This document shows positions 44,922-53,358 of a stretch of DNA of 64,000 nucleotides, in pieces (the first letter of the stretch is position 1; every line of letters starts with the position of its first letter). The stretch lies in NCBI GenBank assembly GCA_965247425.1, contig OZ252023.1, positions 3,286,001-3,350,000 on the forward strand, read 5' to 3'. Below the pieces are notes generated by a model. It saw only the letters and a list, made by a program, of their open reading frames with translations. It was not told the DNA's origin and ran no database searches. The position numbers and the translations under genes were made by a program. This DNA is from CAZOZZ01 sp965247425. GTDB taxonomy: Bacteria > Acidobacteriota > Terriglobia > 20CM-2-55-15.

Positions 44922-46973
44922 TCAGGAATTCAATGGGGACACGCCGGCAGCCGCGTCGCCGACAGAGTTGAGCGCGGAACGAACCGAAGGCAGAAAGTGT
45001 GATCGGCGACGTTCCAGCTCACCCACACGTTTGCGGTGGTCCGTTCGCTTGGCCAGTTCGCGAGCCGAGAGCACACGATAGCCTTCGGGTTTCCTGGACG
45101 GAGTCACGATCTGAAGCTCGCCCCGACGCAGGTTGAGGTAGATCCAATCCCCCCTCCGGACGGCGGCGAGACCTTCACCCTCGATTGCTTCCGGGACGAT
45201 ATGGGCAATCGACATACCGTCATGCGCGAAAGCGATACGTCCGTCGGTAGCCAGAACGCAACTTTGACCGAGAACCGGGTCCATAAAGTCGCCGGGAAAC
45301 CCGATCTCCGGCATGCCGGACGACCGGGGGCCCTCTCCAGCGACGAAAACCATCACGCGCATGAGGTTCTCTTCCAGAAGGAAGTCCCATAGGCGACGCT
45401 TGCTCCACCCGGCCGCGTCACCATTCGTTCCAGCCGTCGGGTTCCAATTGAGCAACCACGTGCGGTACAGGTCATCCCGCGTCAGCTTCTTTTTCAGACT
45501 GCCGAGTAGCCCCTCGGGCTTACCGACCTCAGCCATCAACTCTCCCTGGCCCAGATAATAATCCGCAAGGTAGATTTTTTTATCGTACCGATCGACACTA
45601 CCGTTGACATCTCCCAGCCGCACCAGCGCCGCGGAGCAGAAGTTCCCTTGAACCCGGGAGAGGCCACTGGACGGAGAGATCGGTGTCATCGTGGAATGCA
45701 AGTAAGTTCCGTTCGCGGACCGGGCATCCATGATCCGCTGCATCCAGGACCCTTCGAGCGTTGGGGCCCGGTCGTCCACTAATCGCTTTTCCGACAGGCT
45801 CCTCATGATCGTATCGATACCGGAGTTCCGGCCGGCATCCGCCTCGGCTGCCATGCCGTGGACCGACGCCCCGGAGCCCCGCTCGAAAGACAGCAGTTGC
45901 GGCACCTTGGCCATCTTTCTGCTCAATGCCGTCGGGTTCAGCCGCACGCCGAGAGCGCTGGCGAGATAGTTCAAATGCAACAGCCAGGATGGGTGTCCAC
46001 CCGTAGCATTCCAAACCGTCACAGCGTTCTGCATGTTAGCCTTCGTCAACTGCCCGGCGCTGATCCGACGTTCGCGTTTTTGAATGCCCTGCGTCAACCT
46101 CCGAACTACGTGGGCCAGTTGCTCATCGCTGGCGGGACGCAACGACAGATCAAGATGCCGGGGTACGAAGCCGAAGGTCGCGATCATCAGCCGGTTGATG
46201 ACGGAGTCTTCCGACGACCCCGAACTGTAAGACGCCGCCAGACTGGCCATCATATGTTCCAGCTCGTCCTTCTCTGACTCCAGGATCGTTCGCTTGTGAA
46301 AACATCTGTCGAGAACCGACTTGACTCTGCCGTACGTGTCAGGATTCACCTCAAGATCCAGCAGATGGAACAACTCGCGCGCGTCGGCCTCGGGCAACCG
46401 ATCTCGGATCGAATCGAACCGGCGTCTTTCGAGAGGGCTCAGATAGATTTCGGGACCCACATTAGAGGGCAGGAAAGCAGCGTAGACCGGGCGGGCCTTC
46501 CTTCGCTGGCGAGCCAGATCCGTTTCGATCAATGCGCGCAAGGACCCGACCAACATCTTGTCGCAAACGCCAAGGACGATGGCCGCATCGTAACCATGGG
46601 CGTCCATCAGAGTGGCCAGCGTCGCAGCACACGCGTTTCTGGACAGCAAGGCATAATGCGAACCTGGCAGTCCCTGGGACAGTTCCTCCGATGGCAGGGT
46701 CTGGGAGACTTCGAACGGCAGGGCGGATTCAGCCCAGAGCTGCCGGATCAGGCGCCGCGCAACCTCCCTGGACCCGACGCTGGGCGGGTGGTCCTCGGAC
46801 CCATGCACGACCGCAATACGGGGTTGTCCACCCATGAACCGCTCCAGGACCAGTTCCCGGTCGGGTCGAATTCCCGCAAACCTCAGAGTTTCCTCGATGA
46901 CCGGGCTCAGGATCGCGATCGGCTGAGCCCGGCTAATCATGGGGTCCTTGAACCTGGCGGAATGCATCTTCAT
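44922..46973 (-). CDS. Divergent IlvD/Edd-family (dihydroxy-acid/phosphogluconate dehydratase-like) protein
   Basis: 683 residues from ATG 46973 (TTG 46982 is possible); family members usually have 550-620. The overall IlvD/Edd order is recognisable: VLGVCDKMLVGSLRALI (NCDK region), WNATGGHPSWLLHLNYLA (GGSTN region), GPRSSGMPEIGFPGDFM (GPxGMPEM) and TDGRIAFAHDGMSIAHIVPE (TDGRFSGGTRG region). But the catalytic features are altered: the first cluster Cys region reads HPPSVGSRE, the third (GSCxGMxTANTM) reads GSSEDSVINRLM, and the GRFSG serine is absent. Only the CDK cysteine remains. It may be non-catalytic or have a new activity. Confidence 0.78.
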   Translation of the reverse strand: MKMHSARFKDPMISRAQPIAILSPVIEETLRFAGIRPDRELVLERFMGGQPRIAVVHGSEDHPPSVGSREVARRLIRQLWAESALPFEVSQTLPSEELSQGLPGSHYALLSRNACAATLATLMDAHGYDAAIVLGVCDKMLVGSLRALIETDLARQRRKARPVYAAFLPSNVGPEIYLSPLERRRFDSIRDRLPEADARELFHLLDLEVNPDTYGRVKSVLDRCFHKRTILESEKDELEHMMASLAASYSSGSSEDSVINRLMIATFGFVPRHLDLSLRPASDEQLAHVVRRLTQGIQKRERRISAGQLTKANMQNAVTVWNATGGHPSWLLHLNYLASALGVRLNPTALSRKMAKVPQLLSFERGSGASVHGMAAEADAGRNSGIDTIMRSLSEKRLVDDRAPTLEGSWMQRIMDARSANGTYLHSTMTPISPSSGLSRVQGNFCSAALVRLGDVNGSVDRYDKKIYLADYYLGQGELMAEVGKPEGLLGSLKKKLTRDDLYRTWLLNWNPTAGTNGDAAGWSKRRLWDFLLEENLMRVMVFVAGEGPRSSGMPEIGFPGDFMDPVLGQSCVLATDGRIAFAHDGMSIAHIVPEAIEGEGLAAVRRGDWIYLNLRRGELQIVTPSRKPEGYRVLSARELAKRTDHRKRVGELERRRSHFLPSVRSALNSVGDAAAGVSPLNS

Positions 46974-47120
46974 CGCAGGCAACTCACTCTAAAAAATAGT
47001 CTTGCGGCACAAAAAGAGGCACAAAAATGTCATTTCGGAGATTGGGCGCAATATACAATAAGTATCCGGCACGTTACAAGCTATAAGGCCTCGAACGGAA
47101 GAAAGCAGGGCCGTCCCCAC

Positions 47121-48077
47121 ATGTTCAATTCCACACACTCCCTCTTGGGGATAGCGATCGCGAGGAGCGGGCTGGATCGATGGACGCCACACGCCACCAC
47201 TACGGCCATCGTTGCCTCCAACTTCCCGGACATCGATGCCTTTACGCTGTTCGCCGATTCCGCCATCTATCTCGAACACCACCGGGGCATCACGCATTCT
47301 GTGTTCGCTGTTCCGTTCATGGCTGCATTCCTGGCGGGCTTGATCTACCGACTCTCGTTCCACAGTCGGGGAGGTCGGGGGAATTTTCGGGGTTTGTTCG
47401 GGATCTGCTTCATCACGATGATGACTCATCCCCTGCTGGACTACCTGACCCCTTACGGAATGCGTCCGTTTCTTCCGTTCGAGGACACGTGGATCTACGG
47501 CGACACGTTGTTCATCGTCGATCCAACGCTCGACGCAATCCTTCTGCTCGGAGTGATCGGTACCTACCAATTGCCGCGTCACCGGGCGGTTTGTGGGGTG
47601 GTCACCCTGTTGGCGATAGTGCTCTATGTCGGGGGGCGAGTCGAACTTCGATCCAGAGCCCGCGTGCACCTGGCAGAGTTCGTCCGAACGATCCCGGAAA
47701 CGACACAAACGGCCATCCTCCCGCAAATGCTCAGTCCCTTCAGATGGACTGGAATCGTCGAGTCGGACACAAAGCTGTGGAAACTGCCGGTCGATACCGG
47801 CACCGGCCCGGGCCAGGCGGTTTTCGAAATAGAGAAGATGCCCGATTCGGTTCGAACCAGAAGAGCCGCCCAGGCTCGAACCGCCGCGGCCCTCCTCGGT
47901 TTCGCACGCTTCCCATTCATGCTGGAACAGAAGCTGGAAGATGGATACCGCGTCTACTTCGTGGATTTTCGGTTCTACAGCGGGACCCGCGGGCTGGCTT
48001 CAGTCGTAGTCCTGGATGGCAACTTGAATCTCGTGACCGACGACTGGGGTTTCAACAGACAAATTGGGAGGGAGTAG
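47121..48077 (+). CDS. DUF457 / YdjM-type membrane-bound metal-dependent hydrolase
   Basis: 318 residues from ATG 47121 (MFNSTHSLLGIAIARSG). The frame is open 825 bp further upstream, but only as the complement of the IlvD-like gene. Conserved metal-site pattern: THSLLG, NFPDIDAF, LEHHRGITHSVF and MMTHPLLDYLTPYG, between several membrane helices. The C-terminal third is a soluble beta-rich domain. Homologues include YbcI/YdjM; physiological substrate is unknown. It is divergent from the IlvD-like gene and convergent with rnhB. Confidence 0.88.
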   Translation: MFNSTHSLLGIAIARSGLDRWTPHATTTAIVASNFPDIDAFTLFADSAIYLEHHRGITHSVFAVPFMAAFLAGLIYRLSFHSRGGRGNFRGLFGICFITMMTHPLLDYLTPYGMRPFLPFEDTWIYGDTLFIVDPTLDAILLLGVIGTYQLPRHRAVCGVVTLLAIVLYVGGRVELRSRARVHLAEFVRTIPETTQTAILPQMLSPFRWTGIVESDTKLWKLPVDTGTGPGQAVFEIEKMPDSVRTRRAAQARTAAALLGFARFPFMLEQKLEDGYRVYFVDFRFYSGTRGLASVVVLDGNLNLVTDDWGFNRQIGRE

Positions 48078-48132
48078 GGGCTGGGGCGACTCCTCGGTGA
48101 ATCCCCCTGCCGAAGCAAGGCCACGCAGCCGG

Positions 48133-49101
48133 CTATCCCTCGACTCGTTTCCATCGACGAGTGGCGAGCAGCCGGAGCTTCTTGCTTTCGACCGGGGACA
48201 ATTGCTGTCTAGCGGCCTGGAAATCGGTTTCCCAATCGGAGAGTTGCTCCCGCGAAGTTGCATCCTGCACCTTGTTCTTCAAGTCGTAGAAAGGCTCGCC
48301 ATACTCGCCGCGCAATTCCCGGATGAAGTCGAACGAACGCCTGTGAATCGGACACGGCCCGAGCTGGCGAATTGCTTCCTGGTGAGCGGGGGTGCAGTAA
48401 CCTTTATGTTTCCGAAACCCATATCCGGGATAAGTTCGGTCAAGGTCGGTCATCAGACGGTCGCGGTAGACCTTCGCGACGATGGAGGCACAAGCGATCG
48501 AGAAATTGATTCCGTCTCCTTTATTGAAGCTGTTTTGTGGCCCGGTCAGATTGGGAATCGTACGGCTGTCAACCAGGATGTGCTGGGGGGCTTCCGCCAG
48601 ACCGGTCACGGCTAACCACATCGCCCGGATGCCGGCGTGATAGATGTTCAACCGGTCGATCTCCGGCGACTCGACAGCTCCGATGGAGACCTCCAGGGCG
48701 TTGCGACGAATCTGGAGGTCGAGCGATTCCCGTGTTTCGGAATCGAGCTTCTTCGAGTCGTCGACACCTTCAATACGCACACCCGGGCGAAGAACAACCG
48801 CCGCGGCAACGACCGGACCCGCCATCGGGCCCACTCCCACCTCGTCGACTCCAGCGATCCGCCGGATCCCGGCCTTCCACAGAAGGCTTTCGAAATGCAG
48901 CATCGCTTCGAGCCTGTCCTTCTCTTTTTTCTCCCGGTCGAGACGGCCCTTCAACCGTCGGTAAAGCCTCCGGGCACCTGCCCTCGGATCACGCCGCAGC
49001 TTCCTCAACAGGTGAGCCGACGCGGGTTGGGCGTCTTCAGCAAGAAACTGACGTTCCAGTTCCTTAAGCGGGATCTGTTCAGAGGTAGTGCGGCGTCCCA
49101 T
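48133..49101 (-). CDS. rnhB: Ribonuclease HII
   Basis: 322 residues. Catalytic domain from about residue 80: RIAGVDEVGVGPMAGPVVAA (Asp, Glu), VDDSKKLDSETRESLD, HILVDSRTIPNL (Asp), INFSIACASIVAKVYRD and GYGFRKHKGYCTPAH. It cleaves RNA in RNA/DNA hybrids and initiates ribonucleotide excision. The 80-residue N-terminal extension (RRDPRAGARRLYRRLKGRLD) and a C-terminal extension make it longer than the usual 200-260; an N-terminal domain of this kind occurs in Bacillus-type RnhB. Confidence 0.94.
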   Translation of the reverse strand: MGRRTTSEQIPLKELERQFLAEDAQPASAHLLRKLRRDPRAGARRLYRRLKGRLDREKKEKDRLEAMLHFESLLWKAGIRRIAGVDEVGVGPMAGPVVAAAVVLRPGVRIEGVDDSKKLDSETRESLDLQIRRNALEVSIGAVESPEIDRLNIYHAGIRAMWLAVTGLAEAPQHILVDSRTIPNLTGPQNSFNKGDGINFSIACASIVAKVYRDRLMTDLDRTYPGYGFRKHKGYCTPAHQEAIRQLGPCPIHRRSFDFIRELRGEYGEPFYDLKNKVQDATSREQLSDWETDFQAARQQLSPVESKKLRLLATRRWKRVEG

Positions 49102-49148
49102 AATCAGCCTGGGTTAATATTAATCGCTTTGCCGGCTCTCTGAGAGGC

Positions 49149-49467
49149 TAGGAGCCCGTGGTGGAAGTCTGTAGGGTCGCGCGCAGGGGTATTCGGGTCA
49201 CAGGCGCGAAATGAGGAGCGGAACGATGCTTTGTCATCGTGACCGACGAATGACAAAGCCTGTGGCCCGAAGACCCCTGCGCCCTTCGGGTGTCGACGGC
49301 ATGGGGCCAGCTGCGGCGTTGCCACTCCTAGATCGATACAAAGCATCGACGTCTTCGATGGGAACCATCGCCGTCTTCGATGGGCACATCGACGTCGTCG
49401 TGGCGCCTTGCATCTAGCCCCATGGCGCTCGTAACGCGACCCTGCAGACTTCCACCACGGGCTCCTA
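49149..49467. repeat. Large palindromic element D with two inner stems
   Basis: 319 bp enclosed by 33-bp terminal inverted repeats (left TAGGAGCCCGTGGTGGAAGT..., right its complement at 49435-49467; 32 of 33 positions match). Two inner stems follow: 49181-49205 with 49258-49282 (23 of 25 positions match) and 49300-49325 with 49400-49424 (imperfect). The last loop has an 18-bp direct repeat (ATCGACGTCTTCGATGGG and ATCGCCGTCTTCGATGGG). Folded, this is a three-way junction. No ORF of note. It abuts element B; the two share the palindrome GCTCCTAGGAGCC. Confidence 0.88.
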
Positions 49468-49647
49468 GGAGCCTCGGCGGCAGAAGTGATCGTAGCGAGA
49501 AAGCGGGGAATCGAGGACAGATTTTCTCGACTTTGAGGCATTTTCTCGATTTTGAGGAGAATAGTGGTTCTATTTGACGAAAAATCGGGGGAATATGGAC
49601 CGATTCTAGTGCTTTCCGAGTAGATCTCTTCTGCCTCCGAGGCTCCT
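49466..49647 (+). repeat. Palindromic interspersed element, copy B (upstream of DUF4416 gene)
   Basis: About 182 bp with imperfect terminal inverted repeats (TAGGAGCCTCGGCGGCAGAA and its near-complement CTTCTGCCTCCGAGGCTCC). The interior is highly similar to copy A, but has an extra tandem segment (ATTTTCTCGACTTTGAGGC then ATTTTCTCGATTTTGAGG). It ends nine bases before the ATG of the DUF4416 gene. The whole rnhB-DUF4416 gap of 555 bp is taken up by elements D and B. Confidence 0.85.
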
Positions 49648-49656
49648 GGCATCGAC

Positions 49657-50190
49657 ATGGGGACGATTCGGCCTTCACATCCAGTCAAGCTCTTCGCGGG
49701 TGTACTGCTTGCCGCCGGCGGACTGGCTGGAAAGATCGAAGATCGGCTGGTCACTGAATTCGGCCCGGTCGATCATCGTAGCGAGCGCATCCCATTTGAG
49801 AACACCGGCTACTACACCGGTGAAATGGGTCACGTCATCGATCGGATTTTCTTCTCCTTCGAGAACTTGATTGAGGCGGACGAGCTTGCGGCAATCAAGA
49901 GGAAGACGAACCGGATCGAGGACGAGCACCGGAATCCGTCGGCCAGGGTGGAACGACCGGTTAACGCCGATCCAGGGTACCTCGAAGAGGCAAAAATTGT
50001 CCTGGCGTCGACGAAGAATTTTCCTCACAGGATCTATCTGGGCCAGGGGATCTTTGGCGAGGTCGAACTCCATTTTGAGAACAACAGGTATCAATTTCTG
50101 CCCTGGACCTACCCGGACTACAAGTCCAGAGAGTATCAAGACTTCTTCCTGCATGTACGGCAGATTTATCGGACTCAGCTCGGTAAATGA
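49657..50190 (+). CDS. DUF4416 family protein
   Basis: 177 residues, usual family length. The N-terminus MGTIRPSHPVKLFAGVLL and the blocks EFGPVDHRSERIPFENTGYY, DPGYLEEAKIVLASTKNFPH, RIYLGQGIFGEVEL and PWTYPDY match DUF4416. Function is unknown for the family. There is no clear ribosome binding site; element B ends nine bases upstream. A citrate-synthase-like gene follows after about 70 bp on the same strand. Confidence 0.88.
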   Translation: MGTIRPSHPVKLFAGVLLAAGGLAGKIEDRLVTEFGPVDHRSERIPFENTGYYTGEMGHVIDRIFFSFENLIEADELAAIKRKTNRIEDEHRNPSARVERPVNADPGYLEEAKIVLASTKNFPHRIYLGQGIFGEVELHFENNRYQFLPWTYPDYKSREYQDFFLHVRQIYRTQLGK

Positions 50191-50259
50191 ATTACGGTGG
50201 CTCCCGGGGAGCACTTTGGGCCCTGGGAGCCAGCACTCAAACAGAGGATAGAGATCGAC

Positions 50260-51018
50260 ATGGCAACGTTCTGGAAGACATCGCTCTCGAAGGTTTCGAA
50301 GAACAAGATCCTGATCCGCGGCTACCGTGTCGACGAGTTAATGGAACACTGCTCTTTCGGTGACGTCATATACCTGACCTTCGTGGGAGAACTGCCGGAC
50401 GGGGATCAGGGCCGGATGCTGGAGACGATCATCGTCTCGAGTACGGATCATTCCCTGCTGGCCCCCTCGGTGGATTCGACGCGGTTTGTCGCCTCCGGTG
50501 GCGTGCCACTTCAGGCGGGCGTCGCCGCTGGACTCATCTCTCTCGGTGAACATCACGGGGGTGCCGTGGAAAAGTGTGCCGAACTGCTCCAGGAAGCCGT
50601 CCGGAACGGGACCGATGCGGCGGACATTGTGAGGGACTATCGAGAACGTCATCAGCGCATTCCGGGGTACGGCCACCCGCTTCACGACAGGGATCCACGC
50701 ACGGTCCGGCTGATCGAAAAGGCCAGAGAATGGAAACTGGACGGAAAACACCTGGCTCTTGCCGAGAGTATCGGAGGCGAGTTGGGAAAACCCTTGAACG
50801 TCGACGGCGCCATATCGGGAATCATTTCAGATCTTGGAATTTCCTGGCGCTATGGTAAGGCGTTTTTCGTCATCTCGAGGGCGGTAGGGCTGTCTGCCCA
50901 CTACGTGGAAGAAGTAACCCGGGAGCGTCCGTTCCGTGCCATCAGCCTGGACGATGTGACCTATGACGGTCCACCCGAAAGAGACCTTCCAGAGTCATTC
51001 AAATTGAACTCGGAATAA
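50260..51018 (+). CDS. Short citrate synthase-like protein (citryl-CoA lyase type)
   Basis: 252 residues from ATG 50260 (ATG 50197 in frame upstream is less likely). Only the C-terminal two-thirds of a citrate synthase is present, as in the citryl-CoA lyase family. Substrate-site motifs: LGEHHGGAVEKCAELL (His), PGYGHPLHDRDPRTVRLI (His and Asp) and FVISRAVGLSAHYVEE. Expected chemistry is cleavage or formation of a citrate-like CoA ester; an MmgE/PrpD homologue lies directly downstream, so a methylcitrate-like acid is possible. Not a full citrate synthase. Confidence 0.83.
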   Translation: MATFWKTSLSKVSKNKILIRGYRVDELMEHCSFGDVIYLTFVGELPDGDQGRMLETIIVSSTDHSLLAPSVDSTRFVASGGVPLQAGVAAGLISLGEHHGGAVEKCAELLQEAVRNGTDAADIVRDYRERHQRIPGYGHPLHDRDPRTVRLIEKAREWKLDGKHLALAESIGGELGKPLNVDGAISGIISDLGISWRYGKAFFVISRAVGLSAHYVEEVTRERPFRAISLDDVTYDGPPERDLPESFKLNSE

Positions 51019-51032
51019 CTTACTATCTGCTT

Positions 51033-52364
51033 ATGATCTCCGATGACATCGCCAGTTTCGTCAGTTCCACAAGGTATTCCCAACTACCGGCCGATGTGCT
51101 TATGATGGCGCGTCAGAGCCTGCTCGACTGGGCAGGTTCGGCGATCCGCGGATCGATCGAGCCACCTGCCCGGATGTTCACTGATCTGGCTCGCGAAGAG
51201 GGCGGCGCACCGCGGGCCACGGCTCTGCCCGACGGATGGAAGACCTCCGCAACGTGGGCATCTCAGATCAACGCGGCTGCCTCTCATACAATGGAGATGG
51301 ACGATTTGCACCCGAGTGCGGTCTTTCATCCCGCCGCGCCCGTGATGTCCGCGGCCGTTGCGCTCGGCGAAGCCGTCGATGCCACCGGTGTGGAGCTTGT
51401 GGAAGCTGTCGTCGTCGGCTATGAGGTGGGTGTCCGCGCTGGTGAGGCTGCCGGGGGAACCCACTACGACCTCTGGCACACAACGGCAACCTGCGGCACC
51501 TTCGGAGCGGCTGCCGCAGCGGCAAAGCTACTGAAGCTGGATCCGCCCCGCATCGCCCAGGCGCTGGGGTCGGCAGGCACGCAAGCGGCCGGACTATGGC
51601 AGTTCCTCGAAGACGGGGCCATGAGCAAGCAACTCCACCCGGCGCATGCGGCGGGAGCGGGAATTCTGGCGGCCGAGTTGGCGCGCCGGGGCTTCACGGG
51701 TGCCAGGGCCATCTTCGAAGGCGAAAAGGGATTTCTGGCGGCGATGTCGAAACAGCCCCAACCGGACGCCTTGACCAAAGGTCTCGGTTCCGACTACCGA
51801 ATGGCTGACAACTCGTTCAAGAAACATGCTTCCTGCAGGCATACACACTCCGCTATCGATGCCGTGCTCCGCGTTCGGGAAGAAACCGATGTGCGGGCGG
51901 TTGACCTCGAAGAAATCCTGGTTCACGTTTATCCCGCGGCCCACGATCTCCTGGACGGGATCGAACCGACAACGCCGTATTCGGCGAAGTTCTCGCTGCC
52001 CTTTACCGTGGCGACGGCAATGTGCCGGGGTCAGGTCGGTCTGGGAGACTTCGACGACGTAGAGGCAAAGGATGTGCGCGACGTCCTTCCGAAGGTTCGT
52101 GTCGTCCGTGACGAATCGCTTGGCGCCGACTACCCTGTTAAATGGCCGGCCCGCGTCGTGGTCCGAATGAACGACGGCCGGTCCTTCGGCGCTCAAGTGG
52201 AGTTTCCGCGGGGGGACGTCCAGAACCCTCTCAGTCAGGAGGAACTCGAACGGAAGTTTCAAACGCTGACCGACACCATTCTGACGGCGGACCAACAGGA
52301 TCATCTGATGGAGGCGTCGAAGCAGATCGAACGGTTCCGGGTCCGTCAGTTCTGGCCTTTTTGA
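51033..52364 (+). CDS. MmgE/PrpD family protein
   Basis: 443 residues. It has the family pattern: LLDWAGSAIRGS near the start, SHTMEMDDLHPSAVFHP, GYEVGVRAGEAAGGTHYDLW, TCGTFGAAAAAAKLL, HPAHAAGAGILAAELARRGF and KKHASCRHTHSAIDAV (Cys-Arg-His). The family includes 2-methylcitrate dehydratase and cis-aconitate decarboxylase; MmgE/PrpD enzymes use no Fe-S cluster. The neighbouring short citrate-synthase-like gene 14 bp upstream suggests both act on a tricarboxylic acid CoA product. Confidence 0.9.
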   Translation: MISDDIASFVSSTRYSQLPADVLMMARQSLLDWAGSAIRGSIEPPARMFTDLAREEGGAPRATALPDGWKTSATWASQINAAASHTMEMDDLHPSAVFHPAAPVMSAAVALGEAVDATGVELVEAVVVGYEVGVRAGEAAGGTHYDLWHTTATCGTFGAAAAAAKLLKLDPPRIAQALGSAGTQAAGLWQFLEDGAMSKQLHPAHAAGAGILAAELARRGFTGARAIFEGEKGFLAAMSKQPQPDALTKGLGSDYRMADNSFKKHASCRHTHSAIDAVLRVREETDVRAVDLEEILVHVYPAAHDLLDGIEPTTPYSAKFSLPFTVATAMCRGQVGLGDFDDVEAKDVRDVLPKVRVVRDESLGADYPVKWPARVVVRMNDGRSFGAQVEFPRGDVQNPLSQEELERKFQTLTDTILTADQQDHLMEASKQIERFRVRQFWPF

Positions 52365-52372
52365 CTTCACCG

Positions 52373-53278
52373 ATGAACGCACTCGCCGACTGGAAAGACG
52401 TTCTTTGTTGTGTCAGGTGCCACGGCGCACTCGCAACCCAGAAGCAGGAACTGGTTTGCGAGAGCTGCGGATCGCGTTACGAGGTGACAACCGACGGTGT
52501 CCCAATCCTGATGACCTCCGAAGACCGCTCACGCTTCGGCATAGTCCTCGGTGGGGAATCGGGGCCGACGATGGAAGAGAAATACGCCAGGCGGCACGGC
52601 CCGGAATTGGCTGCGCGACTATGGCGTGCGCTGTCCCCTCCCGATCCCGTGTATGTCGATCCCGGAGCACCACCGTTGCCGAGGGCGGAATCAGGTCTCA
52701 ACCTCTGGCTCGGAGGAGGAGGTCTCGACACAGGCAGATTTATCAACATTGACCTGTCGCCATTCTACGGTGTTGAAATCGTCGCCCATGCCGGCCACCT
52801 GCCGTTTCCGGAACATTCCTGTGACCGCGTAGCCTGTCTGGCGTTACTTGAACACGTCCCCGACCCGTCAGAAATCGTCAGCGAAATCCTCCGAGTGCTG
52901 AAACCCGGCGGCAGGGTCGAAGCGGTCGTCCCCTTCTGCCACCCCTACCACGCATACCCTTCCGACTACACACGGTTCTCCCGGGAAGGCCTGATCGACC
53001 TGTTTGGAACGTTTGATTCTCTCGAAGTGGGCATCCGGACGGGCCCCACCACGACGATGTTGACCTTCCTCACCTATTACGGAAAGCTGATCTTTCCCGT
53101 CCACACCCCCAACACCCTCCGACGATGGTTCAACCGCGGAGTGATGGGCCTCTGGGGCTGGCTGGCCGCCCCCTGGAGCTACCTGGACCGGTGGATCAAC
53201 CGCCTCCCCAATGCCCACGTCCTGGCAAACCACTTCTACGTCACGGCATATAAGCCAACTGGTCGAGATCGCGATTGA
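52373..53278 (+). CDS. SAM-dependent methyltransferase with Trm112-like zinc domain
   Basis: 301 residues from ATG 52373; the frame is open upstream only through the end of the PrpD gene. The N-terminus has a four-Cys Trm112-like domain (VLCCVRCHGALA, ELVCESCGSRYEVTTDG, VPIL). A type 11 methyltransferase follows: INIDLSPFYGVEIVAHAGHL, DRVACLALLEHVPDP and LRVLKPGGRVEAVVPF. The SAM-binding glycine motif is atypical (LNLWLGGGG). Its acceptor is unknown. It starts 8 bp after PrpD. Confidence 0.87.
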   Translation: MNALADWKDVLCCVRCHGALATQKQELVCESCGSRYEVTTDGVPILMTSEDRSRFGIVLGGESGPTMEEKYARRHGPELAARLWRALSPPDPVYVDPGAPPLPRAESGLNLWLGGGGLDTGRFINIDLSPFYGVEIVAHAGHLPFPEHSCDRVACLALLEHVPDPSEIVSEILRVLKPGGRVEAVVPFCHPYHAYPSDYTRFSREGLIDLFGTFDSLEVGIRTGPTTTMLTFLTYYGKLIFPVHTPNTLRRWFNRGVMGLWGWLAAPWSYLDRWINRLPNAHVLANHFYVTAYKPTGRDRD

Positions 53279-53280
53279 GT

Positions 53281-53358
53281 GCTTCGACGCAGAGACGCAA
53301 AGACGCAGAGAAAAAAGAAAACATATTGCTCTGCGTCTTTGCGCCTCTGCGTCGAAGC
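53281..53358. repeat. GCGTCT-type hairpin repeat R6, 30-bp arms
   Basis: The best-preserved copy: left arm GCTTCGACGCAGAGACGCAA... (53281-53310) and right arm 53329-53358 match at 29 of 30 positions around an 18-nt loop. It lies three bases after the methyltransferase stop, so it could end that operon. The rest of the gap to the IS holds no gene. Confidence 0.85.

Noticed and set aside
46296..47120. N-terminal extension of the DUF457 protein
   Set aside because: The upstream part is antisense to the IlvD-like gene; the conserved protein starts at ATG 47121.
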